Shown in pieces: positions 1 through 6,105 of a stretch of 10,653 bases of DNA. A model generated the notes under the pieces. That model searched no databases. It worked only from the letters and a program-made list of their open reading frames with translations, and was not told where the DNA came from. How positions within the stretch are numbered: the stretch's first letter is position 1; every line of letters starts with the position of its first letter. The position numbers were made by a program, and so were the translations under genes. Source of the DNA: Armatimonadota bacterium (GTDB taxonomy: Bacteria; Armatimonadota; Armatimonadia; Armatimonadales; Armatimonadaceae); the NCBI GenBank assembly GCA_014379275.1, contig JACMMA010000358.1, positions 1 through 10,653 of the forward strand. The letters are read 5' to 3'.

Positions 1-21
1 CCACATTCAGTCAGAGGATAA

Positions 22-396
22 ATGATGTTCGCCCTCAATTTCTACAACGAGCTTTACGGCGATGCGCTTCGCAAAGGGCGCAAGTCTGCCACGATTCGCC
101 TCGGCGACAAGTCCGACAAATACCAATCCGGCCAGATCGTCTGGGTGACGCTCGGCCAGCGTTTCGGGCGGCATACCAAATTGTTCACGGGCATCCTGGA
201 TGCCGTTGAAGTGAAAACCATACGCGAGTTGTCGCCCCGCGACATCCAGCGGGAGAACCCGGAGTTTCGCACCCACGACGATATATTGCACCTTCTGTCA
301 CGTGTTTACTCGCGGGACGTGACGCTGGACGACACCGTTACCATCATCTTATTTTCGCCGATAGATGAGTACGGTCTGGACGGCGTAACCAGTTGA
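22..396 (+). CDS. ASCH/PUA-like domain protein
   Basis: A 124-residue soluble protein with the look of an ASCH domain, a beta-barrel fold related to PUA domains that is usually linked to RNA or nucleotide binding. The visible support is the segment G19-R-K-S-A-T-I-R26, matching the family's G-x-K-x-x-[ET]-x-R signature with Thr in the Glu position. It is followed by a strand-rich stretch (about 36-68: GQIVWVTLG, then FTGILDAVEVKTI), as expected for the barrel. The C-terminal half (70-110) is helix then strand and the total length fits a single-domain ASCH protein. Two ATG codons are adjacent (22 and 25). The purine run AGAGG at 13-17 sits better for the second, so residue 2 may be the true start. 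The deacetylase gene follows after 15 bases on the same strand, so the two may share a transcript. The actual ligand is unknown. Confidence 0.7.
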   Translation: MMFALNFYNELYGDALRKGRKSATIRLGDKSDKYQSGQIVWVTLGQRFGRHTKLFTGILDAVEVKTIRELSPRDIQRENPEFRTHDDILHLLSRVYSRDVTLDDTVTIILFSPIDEYGLDGVTS

Positions 397-411
397 CTCG
401 GAGTTGATATA

Positions 412-2238
412 TTGCTTTTAGTCCCCCCCGTCCCGGCGTTGATCGCATCGCCGTCTACGCCCGTCTACGCCGATTCGCTCGCGCTTGCCATCTCGCGCAT
501 GGAAACCGAGAGGCACAAAGACGCACTTAAACCGCTCAAGGCGGCGCTAACGCTCGACCGGAACGATCCGCTCGGGGTGCTCACCCTCGCCACTCTGTAT
601 CTGCATTCCGGCTCCTCGGAACGCGCCGCGAAGGAGTTTGCCCGCGTCCGGCAGCTCGCCCCGAACGAGCCACTCGCCGTCTTCGGGGCGGCACTCGCGG
701 ATCTTTCTGCCGGACGCAAGGCGCAGGCGGGAACGACACTCGCTGGCATCCGGGCGTCGGCAGTGCCATCCGCGCCGCTACTCGCCGACTATGTTCGCCT
801 GATGTCCGGGGACGCGTCTCGACTTTCCGGCGAATATGCGAACATCGCGCCCGAGGAACCCGACTTATTGCGACTCGAAATCGCCGCGTTTATCGCCTTG
901 CGGGCGAAAAACATGCCACGGGCGGAGATGTTGCTGTCCGCACTCCTCAAACGTCCCCAGATGAAGCGTCTCCAGGAAGACACGGCGCTGGTTCTGCCGT
1001 TCGACTCCGTCATACTAGCCCAAGGATGCGCCGGTACTCTACCGACCGCGCTCGGCTTCCCTGAACCGATACAGAACGAACGTCCGCTTTCCGGGCACGT
1101 GTCCTTTTCGCCACCCGCCGGGATAAGTACACAGGCGATCGGATACGTCGCGTTTACCGTGGATGGCGGGCATTTCTCGGCATCCACAAACTACCCACCG
1201 TTCGCCGCCGACTGGAATACGCTCCGCGTCCCGAACGGCGACTATACGCTCCGCACCCAGGTTTTCGATCGCGGTCAACAACTAATCAAAGAAACGGCGC
1301 GGACGGTGACGGTGCGGAACGCGGGAAGCACGGCGACCTCGAACCGACTCTCAGATCCCGAACGCGCGGAAATGCGCCGCCGCCTACTGGTACTACTCAC
1401 GCCACGCCCGAGTCGCAAGGCCGCGCACTTCGCACTAGCCGAGCGTGCGGTGGCGAAAGGCGACTCCGCGACCGCTCTATCACATATCGAGTCGGTCGTC
1501 GCGATAGACCCGGATTTCCGTGACGCCCGTGCTTCGTTACGCACCTTCAACCGCCAGGTCGCCGGACCGTGCGAAGGAATTTGGAAGGGTCAAACCACGG
1601 AGCGGATCGTCGCTCTTACCTTTGACGATGGCCCGAAACCGGAAGCGAACCGTACCCCGGCGTTGCTGAACGCGCTCAAAAAGGAGAACGCCCTGGCGAC
1701 GTTTTTCGTGGTCGGCAAGATGGTCGAGAAATCACCCGAACTGGTCACGCGCATGTTCGACGAAGGACACGAGATCGCCAATCACTCCTTTTCTCACCCG
1801 AATCTGACGTACCTATCCGCGTCCGCCGTGGAGCGGGAACTGTGCCGCACCTCGGTCGCCGTCCGGGACCTGACCGGGGTTCGTCCGCGCTTCTACCGCC
1901 CTCCCGGTGGTAATTTCAACACGCAAACCGTAGACGCCGCCCGCGCACTCGGTCTTGCGGGCGCATACTGGACCCTTGATGCCATCCGCCTCGAAACTGC
2001 TCCTCTTCCCCCTGCCCAATTGACTAAGTACGTGCTGCAAAATGTGCGTCCCGGTTCGATCGTGTTGCTTCACAATGCCCCTGAAAACACCGTCGCTGCT
2101 GTGCCCGATATCGTGCGCGGGCTACGTGAACGCGGTTACAAGATCGTTACCCTTTCGGAATTGGTGAAACGCTCCAAACCGATCGTGAAAACGGCGATAA
2201 CCCCCAGAAGTGCCCGCATGTTCGACGGTGGGGAGTAA
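412..2238 (+). CDS. TPR-Ig-NodB polysaccharide deacetylase
   Basis: A 608-residue carbohydrate esterase family 4 enzyme, expected to remove N- or O-acetyl groups from a cell-wall or exported polysaccharide outside the membrane. The NodB domain is about residues 395-590. Motif 1 is TFDDGP (403-408; D405/D406), motif 2 is H458-S-F-S-H462 (metal ligands), motif 3 is R496-P-P-G-G, and motif 5 is LLHN with H554. Motif 4 is weak: D523 is present but the usual following Trp is not. The N-terminal part holds TPR-like helices (about 24-120), an Ig-like strand region (about 228-303) and another TPR-like helix pair (about 338-382). The start is TTG at 412 with GGAG at 400-403. An in-frame TGA at 394-396 excludes a longer product. 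Residues 1-20 are hydrophobic and end in V-Y-A before Asp, like a signal peptidase site, but there is no positive charge at the N-terminus. The fold call is firm; the substrate is unknown. Confidence 0.93.
   Translation: MLLVPPVPALIASPSTPVYADSLALAISRMETERHKDALKPLKAALTLDRNDPLGVLTLATLYLHSGSSERAAKEFARVRQLAPNEPLAVFGAALADLSAGRKAQAGTTLAGIRASAVPSAPLLADYVRLMSGDASRLSGEYANIAPEEPDLLRLEIAAFIALRAKNMPRAEMLLSALLKRPQMKRLQEDTALVLPFDSVILAQGCAGTLPTALGFPEPIQNERPLSGHVSFSPPAGISTQAIGYVAFTVDGGHFSASTNYPPFAADWNTLRVPNGDYTLRTQVFDRGQQLIKETARTVTVRNAGSTATSNRLSDPERAEMRRRLLVLLTPRPSRKAAHFALAERAVAKGDSATALSHIESVVAIDPDFRDARASLRTFNRQVAGPCEGIWKGQTTERIVALTFDDGPKPEANRTPALLNALKKENALATFFVVGKMVEKSPELVTRMFDEGHEIANHSFSHPNLTYLSASAVERELCRTSVAVRDLTGVRPRFYRPPGGNFNTQTVDAARALGLAGAYWTLDAIRLETAPLPPAQLTKYVLQNVRPGSIVLLHNAPENTVAAVPDIVRGLRERGYKIVTLSELVKRSKPIVKTAITPRSARMFDGGE
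451..470. repeat. 10-bp perfect tandem duplication
   Basis: The decamer CCGTCTACGC occurs twice in direct succession inside the signal-peptide-like region of the deacetylase gene. A run of seven C (423-429) lies just upstream. Loss or gain of one unit would shift the reading frame because 10 is not a multiple of three. Confidence 0.85.
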
Positions 2239-2250
2239 ATGTATAGTTTT

Positions 2251-2312
2251 GTTGTTTAGCCCTCCCGGACGGGGGCAACGTAAGGTTGCCCCCGTCCGGG
2301 AGGACTAACAAC
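2251..2312 (+). terminator. Long perfect hairpin, possible terminator
   Basis: A 19-bp perfect stem (2261-2279 with 2285-2303) around the five-base loop GTAAG follows the deacetylase stop codon by about 20 bases. The pairing extends outward through GTTGTT(T)AG at 2251-2259 and CTAACAAC at 2305-2312, with one bulged T and one mismatch. A T-rich stretch, CTTTTGTTT (2316-2324), lies just beyond. The position between two genes and the stem strength suit a transcription terminator for the deacetylase transcript. The stem is longer than usual and the T-tract is broken and offset, so it could instead be a REP-type palindrome that also ends transcription. Confidence 0.55.
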
Positions 2313-2340
2313 AGGCTTTTGTTTCCGTGCATCGACGCGA

Positions 2341-2346
2341 TAGAAT
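2341..2346 (+). promoter_or_regulatory. Candidate -10 element of the Nudix gene
   Basis: TAGAAT matches the -10 consensus at five of six positions and ends 8 bases before the Nudix ATG. A poor -35 (TTGTTT, 2319-2324) lies 16 bases upstream. Transcription would begin almost at the start codon, and no Shine-Dalgarno sequence is visible, so a leaderless mRNA is possible. Confidence 0.35.
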
Positions 2347-2354
2347 GACAGAAT

Positions 2355-2936
2355 ATGGCGACACTACGGCGAGAAAGGGAGCGGCGCGGAACCAGTCTTC
2401 CCGCGGGTGCGTGGCACGTGTGCGAGACCACATGGGGCGAAGCGCAGCGCGTCCGTCTCGTCACCGGCGTCCCTGCGCTGGCGGAGTCACCGGAGCGCAT
2501 CCGCTCGATCCACGCTGTCGGTTTCGTGCGCACGGGCGGTAGCGAGGACCATCTACTGCTGGTGCAAAACAAAGACGGCTCCTTCACGTTCCCCGGCGGT
2601 CGTTTAGAAGGTTCCGAAACGCCCGATGCCGCACTGAAACGCGAGGTTTGGGAAGAGGCCCGTGCCATCCTGATGCCGAACCCGGTTCCGGTCGCCGCAA
2701 CCCGCATCGAGTTTCTCAACCGTGTCCCCGGTCGAATCCACCGCGTTCATCCGTCGTACCTGCTCTGGGTAGTCGCCGAAGTCGCCTCCCTGTCCGACGA
2801 AGCATGCATCGACCCCGCCCCGAACGGTGTGGTCGGTCGCCGCATCGTCCCGGTCTCCGAAGCACAAGCCCTGCTATTCCCCCCCGCCTTGCTCGTCCTG
2901 GAAGCCGCCCTATCCCAGCGGAAGGAGAATGTATAA
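2355..2936 (+). CDS. Nudix hydrolase domain protein
   Basis: A 193-residue member of the Nudix superfamily, which hydrolyses a nucleoside diphosphate linked to another group using a divalent metal. The Nudix box runs from G82 to about A104: G-x5-E88, then after seven residues R96-E97-V-W-E100-E101. The REVWEE core that binds metal is intact. The small residue that normally follows one position after the second Glu (Gly) is Arg103 here. The preceding strand FTFPGGRLEG (78-86) is typical. Residues 1-50 form an extension rich in charged residues that I cannot assign. The substrate cannot be read from the sequence. The ATG at 2355 has no clear ribosome binding site but a -10-like hexamer 8 bases upstream. 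The stop codon TAA shares two bases with the left end of a large inverted repeat. Confidence 0.88.
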   Translation: MATLRRERERRGTSLPAGAWHVCETTWGEAQRVRLVTGVPALAESPERIRSIHAVGFVRTGGSEDHLLLVQNKDGSFTFPGGRLEGSETPDAALKREVWEEARAILMPNPVPVAATRIEFLNRVPGRIHRVHPSYLLWVVAEVASLSDEACIDPAPNGVVGRRIVPVSEAQALLFPPALLVLEAALSQRKENV

Positions 2937-3088
2937 CCGCCAAGACGCCAAGAACGCCAAGGTAAGGGAAGAGGAGAGATTTAAGGTTTAGGGTGCGCTC
3001 GTTGTTGAAATGGCACAACAAAACCTGCAAGCCCACTCCAAAATCTCTCCTCTTCCCTTACCTTGGCGTTCTTGGCGTCTTGGCGGTT
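2935..3088. repeat. MITE-like element, perfect 48-bp inverted repeat
   Basis: Two arms, 2935-2982 and 3041-3088, are perfect reverse complements over 48 bases and flank a 58-base centre, 154 bases in all. Each arm contains three near-tandem copies of CGCCAAG (left arm 2938-2961; reverse complement in the right arm), then a purine-rich stretch. The centre can fold further: AGGTTT (2984-2989) with AAACCT (3022-3027), and TTGTTG (3002-3007) with CAACAA (3016-3021). It has no gene of its own, and no target-site duplication is obvious at the ends. It fills the whole gap between the Nudix gene and ubiX. It could be a non-autonomous mobile element, a REP/BIME-like palindrome, or a structured RNA segment. 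The repeat is certain; its class is inference. Confidence 0.95.
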
Positions 3089-3097
3089 CGAAACATA

Positions 3098-3700
3098 ATG
3101 ACCGACGGGAGCAAGCGATTGGTGGTGGCACTGGGTGGGGCGAGCGGGGCGATCTATGCCGTGCGTTTTTTGCGTCAAGCCGTGAAGCATTACGACGAGA
3201 TCTATGTCACGATGTCGCGCAACGCGGCGGCGGTATTGCTGACCGAGATGAATATTCGCATGTCCGAGCCACCCCAGGCGAGCGATCTGGTCGGATTCGA
3301 CGCGCCGCAGATCCGATTTTGCCGACCCGGTGACTTTTTCACGCCGCCCGCATCGGGGTCGTTCCGGCATGCGGGGATGGTGGTTATCCCCTGCTCGATG
3401 GGCACGGCGGGGCGTATCGCGAACGGCATCAGCGATGATCTGACGACCCGTGCCGCCGACGTCTGCTTGAAAGAAGGGCGCAAACTGATCCTGGTCGTGC
3501 GCGAAACACCGTGGAACCTGATTCACCTGCGCAACCTGACTCAGCTAGCCGAAGCGGGCGCGACGATCCTGCCCGCTGTGCCCGCGTTCTACCATCAGCC
3601 GACGACAATCGAGGACCTCGTCGATACGGTCGTCGCCCGCGTCCTGCAAAACTTAGGGGTCGAGCAGGGCCTGATGCGCGAGTGGCAAGCGGAAGAGTGA
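3098..3700 (+). CDS. ubiX: Flavin prenyltransferase UbiX
   Basis: A 200-residue UbiX/Pad1 enzyme that attaches a dimethylallyl group to FMN, making the prenylated flavin cofactor needed by UbiD-type decarboxylases. The FMN-binding loop GGASG (13-17, with S16) is present. So are E50, VIPCSMGTAGRIANG (96-110), R118, K125, E136 in VVRETP, Y165 in PAFYHQP, and R181. From what I recall of characterised UbiX proteins, these correspond with a constant offset to the active-site residues, so the protein should be functional. The length is typical. I chose ATG 3098 because conserved UbiX sequence begins just after it. The frame stays open back to a GTG at 2993, but that part is only translation of the inverted repeat. 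No Shine-Dalgarno sequence precedes 3098. No ubiD is in the window. The gene converges on the next minus-strand gene with a 3-base gap. Confidence 0.95.
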   Translation: MTDGSKRLVVALGGASGAIYAVRFLRQAVKHYDEIYVTMSRNAAAVLLTEMNIRMSEPPQASDLVGFDAPQIRFCRPGDFFTPPASGSFRHAGMVVIPCSMGTAGRIANGISDDLTTRAADVCLKEGRKLILVVRETPWNLIHLRNLTQLAEAGATILPAVPAFYHQPTTIEDLVDTVVARVLQNLGVEQGLMREWQAEE

Positions 3701-3703
3701 ATC

Positions 3704-4273
3704 TTACTTTTTCTTGGCGGGCCGCAACTCGGTGATCTTGCCCGAGTCACGGTATACGAAGGTGGTTGGAGAGGGCTTACGGAAACCCGGTTCCTGCAAC
3801 TGGCTAAGCCGGTAGTAACCGGGGAACACCATCTGCAGGCGTTCACGTTCGGCGCGAACCGTCGGTTCCTCGGAGCAATCGCCAAACTCCTCGGTGATGT
3901 AGTATTTTGTCGCGGACTTTATATGAACCACGCGAAATACCGCCGGGCACGCATTTCCGCCCATCGCCACACCGAGAACGACGGTGTCTCCCATACCATA
4001 TCGTGCATTATACGAATACAGACGGACGCTTGCCACATCTTTATGGGTGGCGATAATCTTCCCGCCGAGACGGACCGTGTACAACTGCCCGTCGGCGGCG
4101 AGACCAGTCGGTCCACTTTGCGTGATAGTAAGCACACCACCTACCGTGGAAACGGATTGGATATTACCCACCGCGTTCTGCCGTGACAACGCCACACGAA
4201 CACATAAAACGGCAGTTAGGGCGACGAACGTTGATATAACGACGGGATAAAGACTGTGAATTCGGTTACGCAT
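3704..4273 (-). CDS. Single-pass membrane or secreted protein, unknown
   Basis: A 189-residue protein of unknown function. The N-terminus (MRNR, then hydrophobic residues about 9-29) is a signal anchor or uncleaved signal peptide, so most of the protein should lie outside the cytoplasm. The rest is strand-rich: VLTITQSGP (47-55), YTVRLGGKIIA (65-75) and VVLGVAMGGNACPAVFRVVHI (98-118). Two cysteines, C109 in GGNACP and C133 in FGDCSE, could form a disulfide. The pair 'GGxACP ... FGxCS' resembles a motif I recall from exported hypothetical proteins in other bacteria, though I cannot check this. The C-terminus is basic (PAKKK). The gene starts 19 bases after the argS stop, with AGGGG placed 4 bases before its ATG, so it is probably co-transcribed with argS. 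It looks intact. Confidence 0.75.
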   Translation of the reverse strand: MRNRIHSLYPVVISTFVALTAVLCVRVALSRQNAVGNIQSVSTVGGVLTITQSGPTGLAADGQLYTVRLGGKIIATHKDVASVRLYSYNARYGMGDTVVLGVAMGGNACPAVFRVVHIKSATKYYITEEFGDCSEEPTVRAERERLQMVFPGYYRLSQLQEPGFRKPSPTTFVYRDSGKITELRPAKKK

Positions 4274-4292
4274 AGCACCCCTATTTTACCCG

Positions 4293-6041
4293 CTACATAC
4301 GGTCCGGCACGCCGATTCCGAGCAACGCCAGACCGTTCTTCAAGCCCTGCGCGGACGCGGCGACGATTGCGAGACGTGCCGCCTTGAGTTCATCGGTTTC
4401 TGCCTTGAGCACCGGGCATTTGTCGTAAAACCGCGAAAACTCCTTCGCGAGCGTGTAGGTCCACTCAGCGACCGTCGCGGGAAGGAATTTTTCCCCGGCA
4501 TCACGCACGGCCTGCGGCAACCGGGCAAGGTGTTTCAACACCGCCTGCTCCTCCGGCGCGGTCAGGATTCGTGGATCGGCGGTGGGTAGCCCGACCGGTG
4601 CTTTACGCAGGATGCTTTTACAGCGGGCGTGCATATACTGGTTGTATGTCGCCGTGTTCCCGTTCAGCGCGAGCATCTTGTCCCAGTCGAACTGGATATT
4701 GCGGTCCGGTCCCTGGTGTAAATCAGAATAGATTACTGCCCCGACTCCCAACAGTTCACTGATTGCGTCGATCTCGGATTCCGACACCTCACTCTTGCCA
4801 TCCGCGATCTGCTGGCGCATGACTGCCTCCGCACGAACCGCCGCTTCGTCCAGGATCTCATCCGCGAAGATAACTTCACCCTTGCGAGCCCGGAACCGGT
4901 CACCATCCGCTTTTGTCACCATCCCGTTTGGTATATGGACCGAGCGATCGGCAATCTCGACGTACCCCATTCGCCTGGCGATCTCGAACACCTGTTGGAA
5001 GTGCAACCGCTGCTCCGCGCCAACAACATAAATATTTCTAGTGGGGTGATATTCTCGCCACCGGTAAAGCACGGTCGCGAGATCCCGCGTCTGATAGAGG
5101 GTACCACCATCGGTTTTGCGGAGCAGACAGGAGGGCAATTTTTCACCGAAATCGACGGCTACTGGTCCATTCGGTTCGGCGGTGGCTACCCCTTTATCGA
5201 TGGCTTCCTGGATGACCTGATCCAGCACCGGCTCGAAAAAACTCTCCCCAACCTGCGTGTCGAATCGGATATCAAGGCGTGAGTAAGTTTTGTCGAACTC
5301 GGCGAGCGAAAGCGTAATGATACGTTGCCACGTTTCGCGAGCCCACGGGTCGCCGTCTTCTAATTTTTTGAACCAGGCGCGGGCGTTATCTTTGATCGAC
5401 GGGTTTGATTCCGCCTCGTTGTTGTAGTCGGCATAGATTTTCATCAGTGCGGGTACGGGGTTGGGATCGTCCCACGGCGTAAATCCTTTGTCGTGGATGG
5501 CAGCGAGGATGTAGCCGAACTGCGTCCCCCAATCGCCTAAATGGTTGTCGCCGATTACGTTGTAACCTAACGACTTGAGGATGAGGTACAGCGAGTGCCC
5601 GATAACCGTGGTGCGCAGACTGCCGACATGGAGTTTTTTGGCGATGTTGGGCGACGAGTATTCGACGATAACGGTATTGCCCTTGCCGACGGTTTTATCC
5701 TCGCCGTAAGCGTTGCCCCGCACTTCAATATCGGCAAGCACGGCGGACGCGAACACGTCCGGGCGCACGGAAAAGTTGACGAACCCGCCCGCCGGTTCGA
5801 CGCGGGCGAACAGGGAGTCGGGGGAAAGGGTGACGGCGTCGGCGAGGCGCTTGGCGAAATCGTTCGGGTTCGTCCCGGCATCTTTCGCGGACGCAAACAC
5901 GGGGAATGCGAGGTCGGCGGGGACATTCGCCTTCGGTTCGGCGAGGTTGATCGATCCCGGCGCGACGAGTCCGGTGGCGGCAATCAGGGCGGTGGCTTCG
6001 GTGCGAAGCCGGTCAAAAACGTAGGGCAAAGGGGTGTCCAT
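4293..6041 (-). CDS. argS: Arginyl-tRNA synthetase
   Basis: A 582-residue class I aminoacyl-tRNA synthetase that charges tRNA-Arg with arginine. The domains are in the usual order. First is the ArgRS N-terminal tRNA-binding domain (about 1-100, with VEPAGGFVNF). The Rossmann core follows, with the HIGH-type motif in SSPNIAKKLHVGS (129-141) and GDNHLGDWGTQFG (164-176). YVVGAEQRLHFQQV (338-351) comes next. In place of KMSKS it has DGDRFRARKG (379-388), as many ArgRS do. Last is the DALR anticodon-binding domain (about 465-582), ending LALLGIGVPDRM. The fourth residue of the HIGH motif is Ser141 (codon AGT) where His is usual. Full length and no frameshift. The ATG at 6041 has AAGGG only 3 bases upstream, and the -10-like TACGAT ends 8 bases before it. 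The upstream gene parB ends in a terminator-like hairpin, so argS probably has its own promoter. The unknown protein gene follows. Confidence 0.97.
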   Translation of the reverse strand: MDTPLPYVFDRLRTEATALIAATGLVAPGSINLAEPKANVPADLAFPVFASAKDAGTNPNDFAKRLADAVTLSPDSLFARVEPAGGFVNFSVRPDVFASAVLADIEVRGNAYGEDKTVGKGNTVIVEYSSPNIAKKLHVGSLRTTVIGHSLYLILKSLGYNVIGDNHLGDWGTQFGYILAAIHDKGFTPWDDPNPVPALMKIYADYNNEAESNPSIKDNARAWFKKLEDGDPWARETWQRIITLSLAEFDKTYSRLDIRFDTQVGESFFEPVLDQVIQEAIDKGVATAEPNGPVAVDFGEKLPSCLLRKTDGGTLYQTRDLATVLYRWREYHPTRNIYVVGAEQRLHFQQVFEIARRMGYVEIADRSVHIPNGMVTKADGDRFRARKGEVIFADEILDEAAVRAEAVMRQQIADGKSEVSESEIDAISELLGVGAVIYSDLHQGPDRNIQFDWDKMLALNGNTATYNQYMHARCKSILRKAPVGLPTADPRILTAPEEQAVLKHLARLPQAVRDAGEKFLPATVAEWTYTLAKEFSRFYDKCPVLKAETDELKAARLAIVAASAQGLKNGLALLGIGVPDRM

Positions 6042-6049
6042 ATGCCCTT

Positions 6050-6055
6050 ATCGTA
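6050..6055 (-). promoter_or_regulatory. Candidate -10 element of argS
   Basis: On the minus strand TACGAT (four of six consensus positions) ends 8 bases before the argS ATG, the same spacing as in the Nudix gene. The 16-base spacing to a T-rich stretch gives no convincing -35. The case is weak, but some promoter is needed here because a terminator-like hairpin separates parB from argS. Confidence 0.3.
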
Positions 6056-6073
6056 TCACAGGTGGCAGGCGGT

Positions 6074-6105
6074 AAAAGACTGGCGGACGTTTGGAAACGT
6101 CCGCC
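6074..6105 (-). terminator. Rho-independent terminator of parB
   Basis: Read on the minus strand, an 11-bp perfect inverted repeat with a two-base centre (6105-6095 with 6092-6082) begins directly at the parB stop codon. It is followed by AG and the T-rich tail TCTTTTA. Hairpin plus T-tail right after a stop codon is the standard layout of an intrinsic terminator. The tail is short and interrupted by one C, so termination may be partial, allowing some read-through into argS. Confidence 0.7.

Noticed and set aside
394..414. Stop-codon read-through joining the ASCH protein and the deacetylase in one frame
   Set aside because: The two ORFs share a frame, but the TTG start at 412 has its own ribosome binding site and the domains are unrelated; there is no sign of recoding.
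2404..2430. parS-like site around CACGTG (2415-2420)
   Set aside because: Only the central CACGTG matches; the flanking TGTTT/AAACA halves of parS are missing.
2938..3085. CRISPR array suggested by the CGCCAAG repeats
   Set aside because: The units are adjacent without unique spacers and are arranged in an inverted pair.
2993..3097. N-terminal extension of ubiX starting at GTG 2993
   Set aside because: It is translation of the inverted repeat, and conserved UbiX sequence begins only after ATG 3098.
4916..5282. Long open frames antisense to argS and in other overlapping frames
   Set aside because: GC-rich coding DNA leaves other frames open; these translate to arginine- and proline-rich or otherwise unrecognisable sequence over a clear argS gene.
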